Shown: positions 43,058-55,071 of the stretch, in pieces
Layout: each line of letters starts with the position of its first letter
Numbering within the stretch: position 1 is the stretch's first letter
Assembly (NCBI RefSeq): GCF_035046485.1
Contig: NC_085138.1
Span: 424,873,265-424,937,264 of the forward strand
Reading direction: 5' to 3'
DNA from: Aedes albopictus
Taxonomy: Eukaryota > Arthropoda > Insecta > Diptera > Culicidae
DNA: 64,000 nucleotides
Notes under the pieces: model-generated
What the model was told of the DNA's origin: nothing
Database searches by the model: none
What the model saw: the letters and a program-made list of their open reading frames with translations, nothing else
Program-made: the position numbers and the translations under genes

Positions 43058-44261
43058 TTAAGGAAATGTCGGAGATAAATCTTGAGGAAATCCTGAAGGA
43101 ATGTCCACATAAACTCCTGGAGGAATTGCTGCAGGATTATCTTGACGAAACCCTTTCGAAGAACTCTTGGAAATCTACATAAAATAAATCTTGAATAGAT
43201 TTCTGGAGAAATTCTCAAGGGAAGTTTTTAAGGAATCAAATTTCAAAGCAATCCTTCATATAAAAAATATAAAAAAAAACTCCAGAGAAATTTCTTAATG
43301 AAACCCTAGACGAATTTCCAAAGAACACTTTGAAAGTATTCATAAAGAAGTCTGTGGAAGATTTTGTAAAAAATCCGTGGATAAATTTCGGAGGTTTTGA
43401 TTTTCTGAAGAAAAGTATTCCTGAATCCCTTGTACGGAATTTTGAAAGAATTTATGGCGGGATTTCAGAGGAAATTCTTTATTGTAGAGTTCTTGGAGAT
43501 TTTTTGGAGGATCCTCTAGAGAGCAATTCTAAAGAAAACTCTAGAGTAATTTCTTAAGAAATTCATGACTTTACAAAAAGATTTTTTGAAAAGATTTTTC
43601 AGAATTTTTTTTTTTATTCATGTGTATTTTAACTTAAATGCTAATTCTACACTTTTTCCGGAAGCACTCGAAGGAAGGTTTTATGAAGGAGTTCTTTAAT
43701 TAATTTCTCGGGGAAACTACAAAAAAAATTAGATTAAAATTCTGGAGGAAACTGTGAGTATTGTTAAAAAAATCCCTGAAGGAACACTTTAATGAATTCT
43801 CGGAGAACTTTCCGAAGTTTTTTTTTTAAATTTTCGGAAAAATTTTCCAAAAAATCGCTTTGGGAATTTCTGAAGGATTTTCCATAAATTTTGTGAAGGA
43901 ATTACTAAAGGATTTCTGCAGAAATTTATGGATGTATTTCTGAAGCAATCATTCTGAAATAACTGTTGAAATGCGGGTCCAGGGCGAACGAATACATATT
44001 GAAAGCAGCCTTTTTTGGTCAGCTTCAATGCTGGAATTTTATTTATCATTACAAATTCATACTTATTTTAATCCTTAATATAACTTACATTATAGTATTT
44101 TTCTGCTACTCCCAGACACAAACATCCCAACACTATCACTTCTGCTATCTACTGCCTTCAATATTTTGCACAGTTGTATATGCTAAGCTATGCCAGTGCT
44201 GCTAGTTTCACCAAACTCAAATCCTTCGTAACAAAAATGTTTTGAGAATTTTTGGAGAAAT
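43058..44261. repeat. Degenerate GGAATTTCTGAAGG repeat region with a short unique part
   Basis: Irregular repeat units run to about 43,960. The rest (about 43,970-44,225) is AT-rich unique sequence without a supported gene. An RTE copy has inserted at its right edge. Confidence 0.45.
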
Positions 44262-45741
44262 AGCTAGTTAGTTCATCATGGTGGGCCCGGAAAAGTTGGC
44301 CAACTGTCTGCACCAGTTAGTAGTCAAGATCTGGGAAACCGAACAGCTACCGGAGGAGTGGAAGGAAGGGATAATCTGTCCCATCCACAAGAAAGGCGCC
44401 AAGTTAATGTGTGAGAACTTTCGAGCGATCACTATTTTGAATGCCGCCTACAAAGTGCTATCCCAGATCATCTTCCGTCGTCTTTCACCTAAAGTAAATG
44501 AGTTTGTGGGAAGTTACCAAGCCGGTTTCATCGACGGCCGGTCGACAACGGACCAGATCTTCACCGTACGGCAAATCCTCCAGAAATGCCGTGAATACCA
44601 GGTCCCAACGCATCACCTGTTCATCGACTTCAAAGCGGCATACGACAGTATCTGACAGAGCTATGGAAAATTATGGACGAGAACAGCTTTCCCGGGAAGC
44701 TGACTAGACTGATAAGAGCAACGATGGACGGTGTGCAGAACAGCGTAAGGATTTCGGGTGAGCTATCCAGTTCATTTGAATCTCGACGGGGACTACGGCA
44801 AGGTGATGGACTTTCCTGCCTACTATTCAACATCGCCCTGGAAGGTGTTATGCGACGAGCCGGGCTCAACAGCCGGGGTACGATCTTCACGAAATCCAGC
44901 CAATTTGTCTGTTTTGCGGATGACATGGATATTATTGCTAGAACATTTGGAACGGTGGCAGAACAGTACACCCGCCTGAAACGTGAAGCAGCAAAGGTCG
45001 GACTGGTGGTGAATGCGGCTAAGACAAAGTACATGCTGGTAGGTGGGACTGAGCGAGACAGGACAAGCCTTGGCAGCAATGTTACGATAGACGGGAATAC
45101 TTTCGAGGTGGTAGAAGAATTCGTCTATCTCGGTTACTTCCTAACGGCTGACAATAACGTGAGCCGTGAAATACGAAGGCGCATCATCAGTGGAAGTCGT
45201 GCCTACTATGGGCTCCAGAAGAAACTGCGGTAAAAAAAAGATTCACCCCCGCACCAAATGTACCATGTACAAGACGTTAATAAGACCGGTGGTTCTCTAC
45301 GACACGAGACATGGACGATGCTCGAGGAGGACCAGCAAGCACTCGGAGTTTTCGAGCGACGGATGCTAAGGACAATCTTCGGCGGCGTGCAGGAGAACGG
45401 TGTGTGGTGGAGAAGGATAAACCACGAGCTCGCTGCACTTTACGGCGAACCTAGCATCCAGAAAGTGGCCACAGCCGGAAGGATACGATGGGCAGGGCAT
45501 GTTGCAAGAATGCCGAAAAACAACCCTGCAAAGTTGGTGTTTGCTAACCATCCGGTTGGTACAAGAAGGCGTGGAGCGCAGAGAGCACGATGGGCGGACC
45601 AGGTGGAGCGTGATCTGGCGAGCGTTGAGCGTGACCGACGTTGGAGAGCTGCAGCTGCAAATCGAGTATTATGGTGGCAAATTGTTGATTCAGTATTATC
45701 ATGAATTTGATGTTAACTAAATAAATGAAATAAGCTAGTTA
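44262..45741 (+). pseudogene. RTE-like LINE copy, 5'-truncated, with 9 bp target-site duplication
   Basis: The insert 44271-45732 lies between exact repeats agctagtta (44262-44270, 45733-45741). It encodes the reverse transcriptase from GPEKLANCLHQLVV through SYQAGFIDGRSTTDQI, FESRRGLRQGDGLSCLLFN and FADDMDII to the tail GRIRWAGHVARMP and WWQIVDSVLS. Three breaks are visible: a small deletion giving a TGA after FKAAYDSI (near 44,652), an A-run insertion giving TAA near 45,231, and a base lost near 45,300. The 3' end has aaataaatgaaat. The upstream endonuclease is absent. It resembles the 12.6-14 kb copy closely. Confidence 0.92.
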
Positions 45742-47232
45742 AATATGTGAAATAATCACAGTAAGAAACTCTAGAAAACCTCGGAGAAAATTTAGGTAGA
45801 ACTAATTGATAGATATTTTTTGAGCCCGTAGAGTTATTTCCGGGGAATTTTGTGGAGTAATCCTTGAGCGCTCATACTGGTAGGAAGTTATTTTTTTTAT
45901 ATATTTTAAGAGCTGATTACTCAGTGAGTAACTTGGAGTAACCTCGATGACACCACTTACGTTGGCTTACGTCCATTATTCTCTTGTCCCGTCCAATTAC
46001 ATTGTATTGGCTACCAAACCTCTAATTCGACTGCCACCTGCACTGATTGAGAACAAATCGTGTCCGGTTTGTGTTTATCATCAGCGCCCGCAGGAAGCCT
46101 TCATTCGAGTGTCGGTCATTTTCTCCCGGGCAAAACAACATCACTTGGTAAAACAGCAGGACACAACTCGTACTCCGACCTTCTGTGCGAACGTGGCTGC
46201 CCAATTGACAAAGTCCTCCACGAGGGCTCGAGCAGGGGAGACAATCTTTATTCAGCGATGCATAGGCAACCGCCGCCAACGAAATCACCGTTTTCGCCCA
46301 GTCTGGCCTGGTCTGGCCGCGCCGATTGTAATCACAAAGGACGATCAGATCTAGCAGAATCACATCAATGGTGGTGCGTGAGTCTGACCGGAAATGCTGC
46401 ATCACGTTCGACTGGAATCAATTGAACGAACGCTCTAGTTCGGACGGAAGAGTGCGTTGAACGCCGCACCCTCCCACAACCGCAGCTTCTGTGATTAAGG
46501 TGCGAGAAAATTCCTATTTGTTTATTTTCGCAAAGGCCAAAATGTGACGCTCGCCATTGTTTACCCCTCGAATGGGGAAGATATGGGGACCCGGATGACG
46601 TCCTATCGCCTACCCAGCGCCAGCGAGGGTGCAAAGGCAGACAATGACGTTGACCATCCGGACTGGATTGCGCGGTGGAGCACCGGAGTTTCGTCATGGT
46701 TCGTCAGAGGTTTTGCTGTTGTTGTTGTTGGCGGTATTATTTTAGGGCAGAAGCGCGAAATCCGGATTCCGCAATTTTGTTGTCGCCCTGCGATGACGTG
46801 CTGTGTTGCTGAGTTTGTTGATTTGTCCCAGCTTGACTTGAATGAAAGTAGAGCGTGGGTGACACGGAGTTGATTTACCGTTTCGCGTGGTACAAATGGA
46901 GCGTTAGATGTGCGGTTTTGATTTACGATACGTGTGAAATCCGGAGTTGGCGGGACAATGAGGCTTTTATACATGTGTTATATGGTGGTAAGTTACAAAC
47001 TGCAGGACAGGATTTATTGAAAACTTCTAGTTTATAACATATTTGAACATAGGTTCCGACCTTCTAATGGATCTTGATCTCCCTACCTAATGTTCATTGG
47101 AAGCTTTTGACCATCTCAAATATGTGGGGAGCTCTAAGGCACAAGGGTGTCCCGTAAAAATGATTGTCGTCATAGAATCGCTGTACGAAATAGCATAAAA
47201 AAAACCCTAATTAATCCACCTAGCGGTGATGG
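45742..47232. other. Intergenic sequence with a GC-richer island, no gene recognised
   Basis: The part at about 45,940-46,900 is GC-richer and has no repeats, with overlapping frames of 110-135 codons on both strands and no recognisable domain. A gttgttgtt run lies near 46,718. It may be regulatory DNA or untranslated exon sequence of a nearby gene. The last 300 bases are AT-rich. Confidence 0.4.
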
Positions 47233-47799
47233 TGCCTTTCTCGTGCTTTTAAATATCTTTTCAACAAAACTCAAGCGACATGTTGATGGCATTGAAATAA
47301 ATACAAAATAAAAACTGCTTGCTAAATCAACTCAATATGGATACATTTTATATTAGCATAACATCCAATATCCAGAAAAAGACAACGATCCAAAATTCAA
47401 ACCAAACAAGTGTCATGAAGCCGCAAAATTTTGAAACATCATTTTAGATTTTCCGGTCATCATTTTTTAACTCCGGATATCTACCCCAACTAAACTAACC
47501 GCCATCTTGAACATTGAGACACCATCTTGGATGTTCTGGTATTCATTTTTGGACTCCGAACATATTTCCCATACCAAATACACTTATTTTACATAGTTTT
47601 AGAGCTCAAATTCCTTTGAACACCCGCCATCTTCTGTTCAGGGTTGACACGATCAAATTCTTATTTTTCCATTCAACGTTGACCCATCCTGCTTTAAATT
47701 TACACCTTAGGAATCTGAAATGTTGCGATTTGATGAGATCGCTTTAATTTTGTCTATATTTTATTCTCTTTCATATATGAGAACTTAGACCTATTCGTC

Positions 47800-49400
47800 A
47801 CTGTTGTTCATGCCTAACGTTTATCAGGCCATTAAACAAAGCCACGATTTGATTTTTCACATGAACGTTGGTTCTGCTACACAACAGCTAGTCTTATGTG
47901 ATCTAAGACTATTTTCTTGTTAACCGTTCATTGGATTATCAAAAAATCTGCGATCTGATGTGTCGTATGTATGGGTTTGGTTCATTTTTATATTTGGCAA
48001 TTTCCGGTGGGGTTCCATGACACTACCGGTTGTCCCAATTATGGTCTGAGATTATTGTATTGCTAATTTTTCACCTTTACCCAATCACCACTATTTGATA
48101 TATCGCATGTATGGGTTTGATTGCCTTTTACTTTTAACCAATTTCGAAGCCACAGCCGCCGGAATCTAATGTGGTCTGACCCTATTTTTCCATCAGGTTG
48201 TCGATAAGTCGTGGTTTGATGTACCGCATCCATGGTTTTGGTTAAATTTTACATTTTACTACCCGGATCTGATTCCGAGTAACTACCGGCTGAACCAAAT
48301 ATGGTCTGACACTATTGTCTTGTTAACTGTTCATCGGTTAACCAAAAGCGCTGCAAATTGAAGGTGTCACATGCAGGGTTTGACTATTTCGACGGGACTC
48401 TCGGAACCAATTCCGGAACACTACCAGTTGATCTAAGGCTATTTTCTTGCTAACTGTTCATCAGGTTATCGCAAAAGCTACGATTTGATGTGTCACTCGC
48501 CTGGATTTGATTTACTTTTACATTTGGCCTCTTCCGGCCACTCAAAACCGATTCCGAAACACTTGCAGGCCGGTCATAAGGTAATCGAAAAAGCCGCTTT
48601 TTGATGTGACGCATGTACGGGTATGTGTTTCACTTTCAGATTTGACCACTTCTGCGGGAGCCCCGGAACCGGTTCCGAAACACTACTGGTTCAGATATGG
48701 TCTGAGATGATTTTCCTGCTCATTGTCCATCAGGTCATCGAAAATGCCGGGATTTGATGTGTCGCATGTATGGGTTTGGTTCAATAGTATATTTGGCCGC
48801 ATCCAGCGGGACGCCTAGAACCGGTTCCTTTGCTGGACCATTTTGCTGCTTATCGCTAATCAGGTTATCGAAAATGCAGTGATTTGATGTGTCGCATGCA
48901 TGGGTTTGGTTCAATTGTACATTTGGCCACTTCCAGCGGGACGCCTAGAACCGGTTCCGGAACAATACCGGTTCAGATATGGTCTGAGACTATTTTCCTG
49001 CTTACCGCTCATCAGGTCATCGATAATTCCGGGGTTTGATGTGTCGCATGCATGCATGGGTTTGGTTCAATTATATATTTGGCCAGTTCCAGCGGTACGC
49101 CTAGAACCGGTTCCGGAACACTACCGGTTCAGATATGGTCTGAGACTATTTTCCTGCTTACCGCTTATCAGGTTATCGAAAATGCCGTGGTTTGATGTGT
49201 CGCATGCATGGGTTTGGTTCACTTGTATATTTGGCCACTTCCGGCGGGACACCCGGAACCGGTTTCGGAACACTACCGGTTCAGATATGGTCCGAGACTA
49301 TTTTGCTGCTTATCGGTCATCAGGTTATCGAAAATGCCGTGGTTTGATGTGTCGCATGCCTAGGTTTGATGCATTTTCATATGTAGTCCCTTCTTGGGGT
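47800..49400. repeat. Tandem array of 115-156 bp units (ggtttgatgtgtcgcatgcatg type)
   Basis: Unit landmarks such as tttgatgtgtcgcatgcatg occur at about 48,484, 48,753, 48,883, 49,035, 49,191 and 49,343, the last four spaced 152-156 bp. Each unit also has ggaaccggttccggaac and cagatatggtctgaga. Earlier units are more diverged. A 216-codon open frame over the last units is the unit repeated (EPVPE, RYGLRLFSCLPL) and is not a credible gene. Confidence 0.85.
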
Positions 49401-49555
49401 ACCATTCCGGAACACCTAAATGGCCATATCTCCGGAACGGCTGGACCGATCCGAACCATTTTCAATAGAAAACAATGGGACCAGATTCCGCGTCGAATTA
49501 ACCGTCGGTCATTGAAATCGGTTGAGGTTTACTGCCAAAAAGTGATGTGAGTTTT

Positions 49556-49612
49556 TTTGTACACACTCACACATACACACACACACGCACACACATACAT
49601 ACACACAGACAT
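49556..49612 (+). repeat. CA-rich microsatellite
   Basis: Imperfect ca and catacac units in the 3' part of repeat-family copy 1. Confidence 0.8.
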
Positions 49613-49744
49613 CACCTCAATTCGTCGAGCTGAGTTGATTTGTATATATGACTCGACCCTCCGGGGCGTCTATCAAAAAGTCATTTTTGGAGTGAACATA
49701 TAGCCTTTCCAGTACACTTAGTGTACGAGAAAGGCAAAAACATA

Positions 49745-51690
49745 TTTATCCAAGCAGTGATGGCGCCATTCTCGTTCCTTCGGAAACCCATTTCAAAAAA
49801 ACTCAAATGACATGTTGATGTATATCGTACTTTCATACGTTTTCACAGAAATCAACTTCATGACACCAGAAATCATATGGTTTATCTGACTTTTGATGTT
49901 TGAGCCTCAAACTCTTAAGAAAAAGCCGCTATCTTGAACTTGGAACCGCCATTTATTATGTAAGTCCGCCATCTTGAATATTCTGGTCGCCATCTTGGAG
50001 TCCAGGCATCTTACCTATGCCAACTATACTCATATTGTATGGTTTTAAAGCCTACAACTTTATTCAACAGCATCCACCTTGAATTTGGAGCCACCATCTT
50101 GGATTTTAGATCGCCATCTTGGATATTCTGGTCGCCATTTTTGAACTCCGAACATCTTCCCCATACATAATATACCCATATCGCATGGTTTTAAGGCCTA
50201 AAACTCCATTAAACAGCAGCCGTCTTGAATTTAAAGCCGCCATCTTCGATTTTAGGTCGCCATCTTGGATATTCTGGTTGCTATTTTTTAAAGTCTAGGC
50301 ATCTTCCTCATACCTAAAATACCCATATTGCATGGTTTTAGGGCCTAAAACTTCATTAAACAGCCACAATCCGCCATCTTGGATATTAGAAAGCCATCTT
50401 GGAAATTGTGGTCGCCATTTGTGGATTCTGGACATCTTCCATATTCAAAATATATCGATGGTTTTACCCTCTAATACCCAATCCCGCCCTTAGACGGGGT
50501 ATAGTTTGAGCATTTTTGAAATTTTTGTTTCGTGGACAATCATTTGTTGTATATTTTTGGCTGATATTTAGGACTGTTCTGTACATCTCAAAATGGTTTT
50601 TGGTGTATTTTTAAGCGTATATACATTTTTTAAAAATCATTGAAAAATTGATGTTTTAGTCACCTTTTAGAAGTCATTGTTTATTTTGTATTGAATCGCT
50701 ACAATTAACATATTTTATTTTTTTCCCATATCATTCTATCCTTGTTTAATAGTTTAAGGGAATTGAATACACTCTAAAATTATTTTCCTTAAAATTACAC
50801 GGAAAATAAAATTTTCTGTGAAAAAAATTTAAAATAATAATATTTCAACAATAATCATAAAATCTCAAAATGTTTTCATCTCAAAAAATCCGTTATCCAA
50901 ATTGGCTTTCAGGAAAAATATAAAAGTGTGGGGATGTTCAAAAATAAAAATTAGAAAAATCAAAAACTAAAATTCACGAAATCGAGAATTAAAAAGAATC
51001 GTCTTCCAAAACATGTTTAAATCGATTTTAGATGACAAAAAACGATATTTAGATCAAAATCAAAAATTTGGGTATTAGAGGGTTTAGTGTCTAAAGCTTC
51101 GTTAAACAGCCGCTATCTTGAATTTAGAACCGCCATCTTGGATTTTGGACCGCCATCTTGGATATTCTGTTCGCCAGTTTTGGAGGCCAGACATCTTCCC
51201 TATACTAAATATACTCATATTACACGCTTTTATAGCTTAAAACTATTAAACAGCCACCATCTTGGATTTGAGCCGCCATCTTCAATATTAGGCTGCCATC
51301 TTGAATTTTGAACCGACAACGTAGAATTTCTGGTCTTCAGTGTTGATTTCCGCACAAAATTCGTCAACCATGCTAAAGGTTACAAAAATCGCCGCAGTTT
51401 GATGTATCGCATGATGGTATATAAAGACCAGTTCTACCGGTGCTGGTCCGCATCACTGAAATGGTTATAACTCCGGAACGCCTAGACCGATCCGGACCAT
51501 TTTTTATAGCAAACAATACGGTAAAAAATCCGATTCGATTCGTGGTAAAATCTGGAAGTCGGCCAAAGGAAGTGCATTAAAAGTAAGTGAACTTTCTTTG
51601 CGCACAGACGTACACACATACAAACATCATCTCAATTCGTCAAACTGAGTTGATTGGTATACGTGACGACTTGACACTCCGAGCCTTTTA
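49745..51690. mobile_element. Repeat-family copy 2, adjacent head-to-tail, split by a DNA element
   Basis: It starts agcagtgatggcgccattctcg, matching the start of copy 1, and ends with catctcaattcgtcaaactg and a gagccttttt-like tail, where copy 1 has its terminal block. It contains many gccatcttgga units (49,960-50,430 and 51,105-51,305) but only one unit of the array expanded in copy 1 (about 51,395-51,530). A 616 bp element interrupts it at 50,467. Confidence 0.6.
50463..51086. mobile_element. 616 bp DNA element with ccctctaatacccaa ends and TTTA duplication
   Basis: The left end ccctctaatacccaa (50467-50481) and the right end ttgggtattagaggg (51068-51082) are a perfect 15 bp inverted repeat. 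TTTA flanks both sides (50463-50466 and 51083-51086). Joining the flanks recreates the ggttttag-type sequence found in sister units of the host repeat, which confirms the insertion. The inside is very AT-rich and has no open frame. A 4 bp duplication other than TTAA is not typical of the common MITE groups. Confidence 0.9.
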
Positions 51691-51719
51691 CATACATACA
51701 ATGATGACAATCATGACAA

Positions 51720-52846
51720 TCAAAAGTAGTCCATGAAATGTTCTAGAGGAACGTTTGAATAAAGTTCTGAACGAATCTCCGGAGGAAGACAGAGCTCAAG
51801 AGAAATTTATGAAGAATTCACGAAGGAATACTGAAATTATGCATATAAAATTTGGATAACGAATTGCTGAAGATAAATTGATTGATTTGTCTTTATTAAA
51901 GAGACTTTCACCATTGCTGAAGAAACTTACGAAGAAATCCGTGGCACAGATGTTTTGACAGCAATTCTAGAGGAATTTCTAATGCAGCAATTATAATAGC
52001 AAACCATGGAAGATTGTTTAAAGGAATTCTTCGAAAAATTTCTGGAAAATCCATTGAGGAATTTTCGGAAAAATTCCTGGAGAAATTTCCGGAAAAAATC
52101 CCTGGAGGAATTTTTAAACGAATCCCCAAAATATATAATGGTAGAATCCCTGAAACCTTTTCATGAAGCAGGAACTTCCTAAGAAAACTTCCTAAATAAT
52201 CCATGGTGGATTTATCGCAAATCCCTTGAAGAACACCTGAAGGGACTCCAAGAGGAATTTGCATAGCAAATGATTGATTGATCGAATGATTTTTGAGATT
52301 CAACAGAACCTGGAAACGGATTTCTGAAGAAATTCAGGAATTCATAGAATGTTTTCCCAGATTTAGAAAAAAAAATGAGAAATCGCTTGGAGATTTTGAA
52401 AACACTGTAAAAATTCTTAGAATACATTCTTAGGAAATTCATGTTCAAACTTTTAAAGAATTTTTTAGAAGAATTTCTAAAGATTTCTAAGATTTTTTCA
52501 AGAAATTTTTTAAAGATTTTCCTGAAAAATCCCAGGAGAAATTTCTGAAAGAATTTTATTGAGGAAAGTTATTCCTGGAGAAAATTCGGAAGGAATCCCT
52601 GGAGAAAGTTTCCAAATGAATCCTGGGGTGTTTTTTAAGAATTTGAGAGAAAAGCTCGATGGTAATTACTGATGGAACCTTTGAAGAAACTTCCGAAGGA
52701 ATTCCGGGAAGAAATTTTGACAATTTTTAAGACGATTTTTTTTTTCAAGAATCCCCGAATGAATATCCGTACACGTACAGGTTTGTTTTTCATGTTAATT
52801 ACTTCGAAACCTAACGGTTCAAAATTAATGCGAAAACCGAAAAATT
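51720..52846. repeat. Degenerate GGAATTTCTGGAGAA repeat region
   Basis: Irregular units like ggaggaattttc and aaatttctgg, the same texture as the other blocks. No gene. Confidence 0.5.
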
Positions 52847-53055
52847 TTAAGGGGAATATATAACGAAGCCACACTTCGAATTTTCAAAAGCACAAATCTG
52901 AAGAGCTGAGAGTTGGTTTGCGCTGAAAAGTTGATCGATTGGTCACCACCAGCGGGTCACCAATCGATCAACTTTTTAGCGTAATCCGTCTTTTGGTTCT
53001 TCAGATTTGTGCTCTTGAAAATTTGAGGTGTGGCTTCGTTATATATTCACCTTAA
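52847..53055. mobile_element. 201 bp palindromic TTAA MITE
   Basis: TTAA lies at 52847-52850 and 53052-53055. The two halves are inverted copies: gaatatataacgaagccac at one end and the mirrored gtggcttcgttatatattc at the other, with acaaatctgaag and gttgatcgattggt inside. The centre is caccaccagcgggt. Without coding capacity; a piggyBac-type MITE is likely from TTAA. Confidence 0.88.
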
Positions 53056-53685
53056 GGAATGGTGAATCGTAAATTCAAGACAGAAAATTAACATTCTTGG
53101 GTTCAAGTTTTCAGAATGCCTCACCGGAAAGAGAAAAATCACCCGACCACAAACCACAAATTCATCGACTCAAGATTCCGACTTTTAGATCCAATTTTAA
53201 TTTGAAGCAGTATATCAGATAATGTCAAGGTCTGGCTGTGTCTGTGCATCTGAATCGAAACCAAAACTAGCAAAACATATAAGAATGAAAAGCTGATGAA
53301 TTCAAAAATAAGATCGTAGCCAAACGTGGTAGAAATAACAAACAAAGTCTGATTGTTTTTAAACAAAAATAATGAGTTTGGAACAACGATTTTTGTTTGT
53401 TTCGGAAGGATTGCTTAACGACTGGATATTGTAGCTAGAGAAACGTTATGTTTTCCGGCCTTGGCAGTCTTTCAGAGCAGCAAGAACAATATTGCTTCAA
53501 TTTCCGACGGTTTCGGTAATGTATATTACCATTTTCAAGGAATAGAAGTTTTGTTCTCTTGTACGGAACGGTAGTGCTCTACATTTGATTGTCCATTCAA
53601 TTTGAAATGGCGCTCGCTTCGGTGCATGTGTGGCGATATTTTTGCAAGACACTGTATCGCGGGTGGTTTTTGCTATAATTGCGAA
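53056..53685. other. Intergenic sequence, no gene recognised
   Basis: AT-rich unique sequence; short frames lack motifs. Nothing further is visible. Confidence 0.35.
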
Positions 53686-54738
53686 TTTTATATGATTATG
53701 AATGGATTTTTAATGTTACTGATTTGAATTTCTTTTATGTTTGCATAAACAAAAAGAGCTAGATCTGTTATCACCAGAATCATCTTAAGTAGTTGTCCAA
53801 TTTGCCCTATTTTGCCCTATTATCATAGAAAAATGAGATTTGAAATGTATTTATAAGAAACAGATACTGTAATGGAACGTTGAAATTAGTTTCAGTTACA
53901 ATTGGAAGCTAACAGCTATCGTGCGCATAAATGAAAGATATTTTCCCTATTTTGCCCCACATGCCCCTGAAACTGCTGAATGATAACATTTTTTCTATTT
54001 TTTTTTGTAATGTCACTTGTTGCTGTACATGAAGTCCTAGATCATTTTTATATATGTCCATTTTACCCCAATTTGCCCTGAGTTGTTGTCGCCTCATGTA
54101 TGAATTGATTTCCTCCATTTGCTTATGTCCGAATTGATGGACTTTTGTTACTGAAACCAATGTAATCGAAAGAACAGTTAAAATATATAACTTTGGTGGG
54201 GAATACAGGGTATAATAAGCATTAATCCTAATCTGAATTTGTGTCAAAAATGCACACAACTGATTGAATGAGGCATCTTAAATATATATATTTGGTGCTT
54301 TGAGACGCCCTATTCAATCAGTTTAGCGCACATTTGACATATTTTAGAAAATGCTTATTATGCCCTTAATTCCCCATCAAAAGCTGAAATTATAGAAAAA
54401 GTCATATATATGTTGATAACATTGGTTTCAGTACCAATACTAATAAGGGAAATTAATTTATTCATTAATTGACAAAAAATCAGTGCAAATTGATTTATTC
54501 ATTACATGTTGATTACATGACAAAAATCAGGGCAAATTGGGGTGAAATGGACAGCTAATTATACCAATGCGAGAATGATTGTAGTATTATTCGATAAACC
54601 GCATTTGTATGTATCCAAAATGGCCTAGGGCTTCATGTTTTGCATCCAGCGACATTGCAAAACCATACAAAATATGTTATTATCCAGCAGTTTTAGGGGC
54701 ATGTAGGGTAAAATAGGGAATAGTAGTTTACGCAACAA

Positions 54739-54809
54739 GGTGCAGAATGAAGATTTTTACAGCACGAGTTGTAAGTACGACGAGTGCTGTAAAAATCGAG
54801 TTCTGCACC
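54739..54809. repeat. 71 bp hairpin (ggtgcagaa ... ttctgcacc)
   Basis: The nested arms ggtgcagaa and atttttacagcac are mirrored by gtgctgtaaaaat and ttctgcacc. It lies inside the palindromic element. Confidence 0.75.
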
Positions 54810-55040
54810 GAGATGCGTACAACGTTTTTTGCAATTTCATAAATAACAACTTGAGGATTGTTTTTAACAAAACTTTTACATCAAACTGCACAGTAATGTT
54901 CATAGCCATGTTTAAGAAAGTCTGATTATAGCAGGTTATACTGTGCATTTGTCACAAATTTCCAAACCTGCGTCCAGAAAGCATCAAGAAGTTGATCAAA
55001 ACTGAAAACAGTGCTGTAATGGTCCATTACGCAACGCAAA

Positions 55041-55071
55041 TCAGTGCTGTAATGAACCATTACAGCACTGA
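55041..55071. repeat. Perfect 14 bp arm hairpin tcagtgctgtaatg
   Basis: The arms 55041-55054 and 55058-55071 are exact inverted copies separated by aac. A related half-copy (cagtgctgtaatgg) lies about 30 bases upstream. Confidence 0.8.

Larger units (their letters stand above)
47233..49736. mobile_element. Repeat-family copy 1 with inverted 12 bp tgcctttctcgt ends
   Basis: It begins tgcctttctcgt (47233-47244) and ends with the exact reverse complement acgagaaaggca (49725-49736). Inside are gccatcttgga motifs (about 47,500-47,640), a tandem array of 115-156 bp units (about 47,800-49,400), a ctccggaacggctggaccga block and a CA-rich microsatellite followed by cacctcaattcgtcgagctg. The same order of blocks occurs in copy 2, next to it. 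No protein domain is present. Confidence 0.6.

Noticed and set aside
46022..46974. Overlapping frames of 109-135 codons on both strands
   Set aside because: They overlap one another on both strands without a domain, signal peptide or splice context.
47800..49400. CRISPR-like array
   Set aside because: Units are long, diverged and directly adjacent without unique spacers, and the context is eukaryotic.
48900..49550. 216-codon open frame
   Set aside because: It is the tandem unit of the repeat array translated repeatedly; units elsewhere contain stops.
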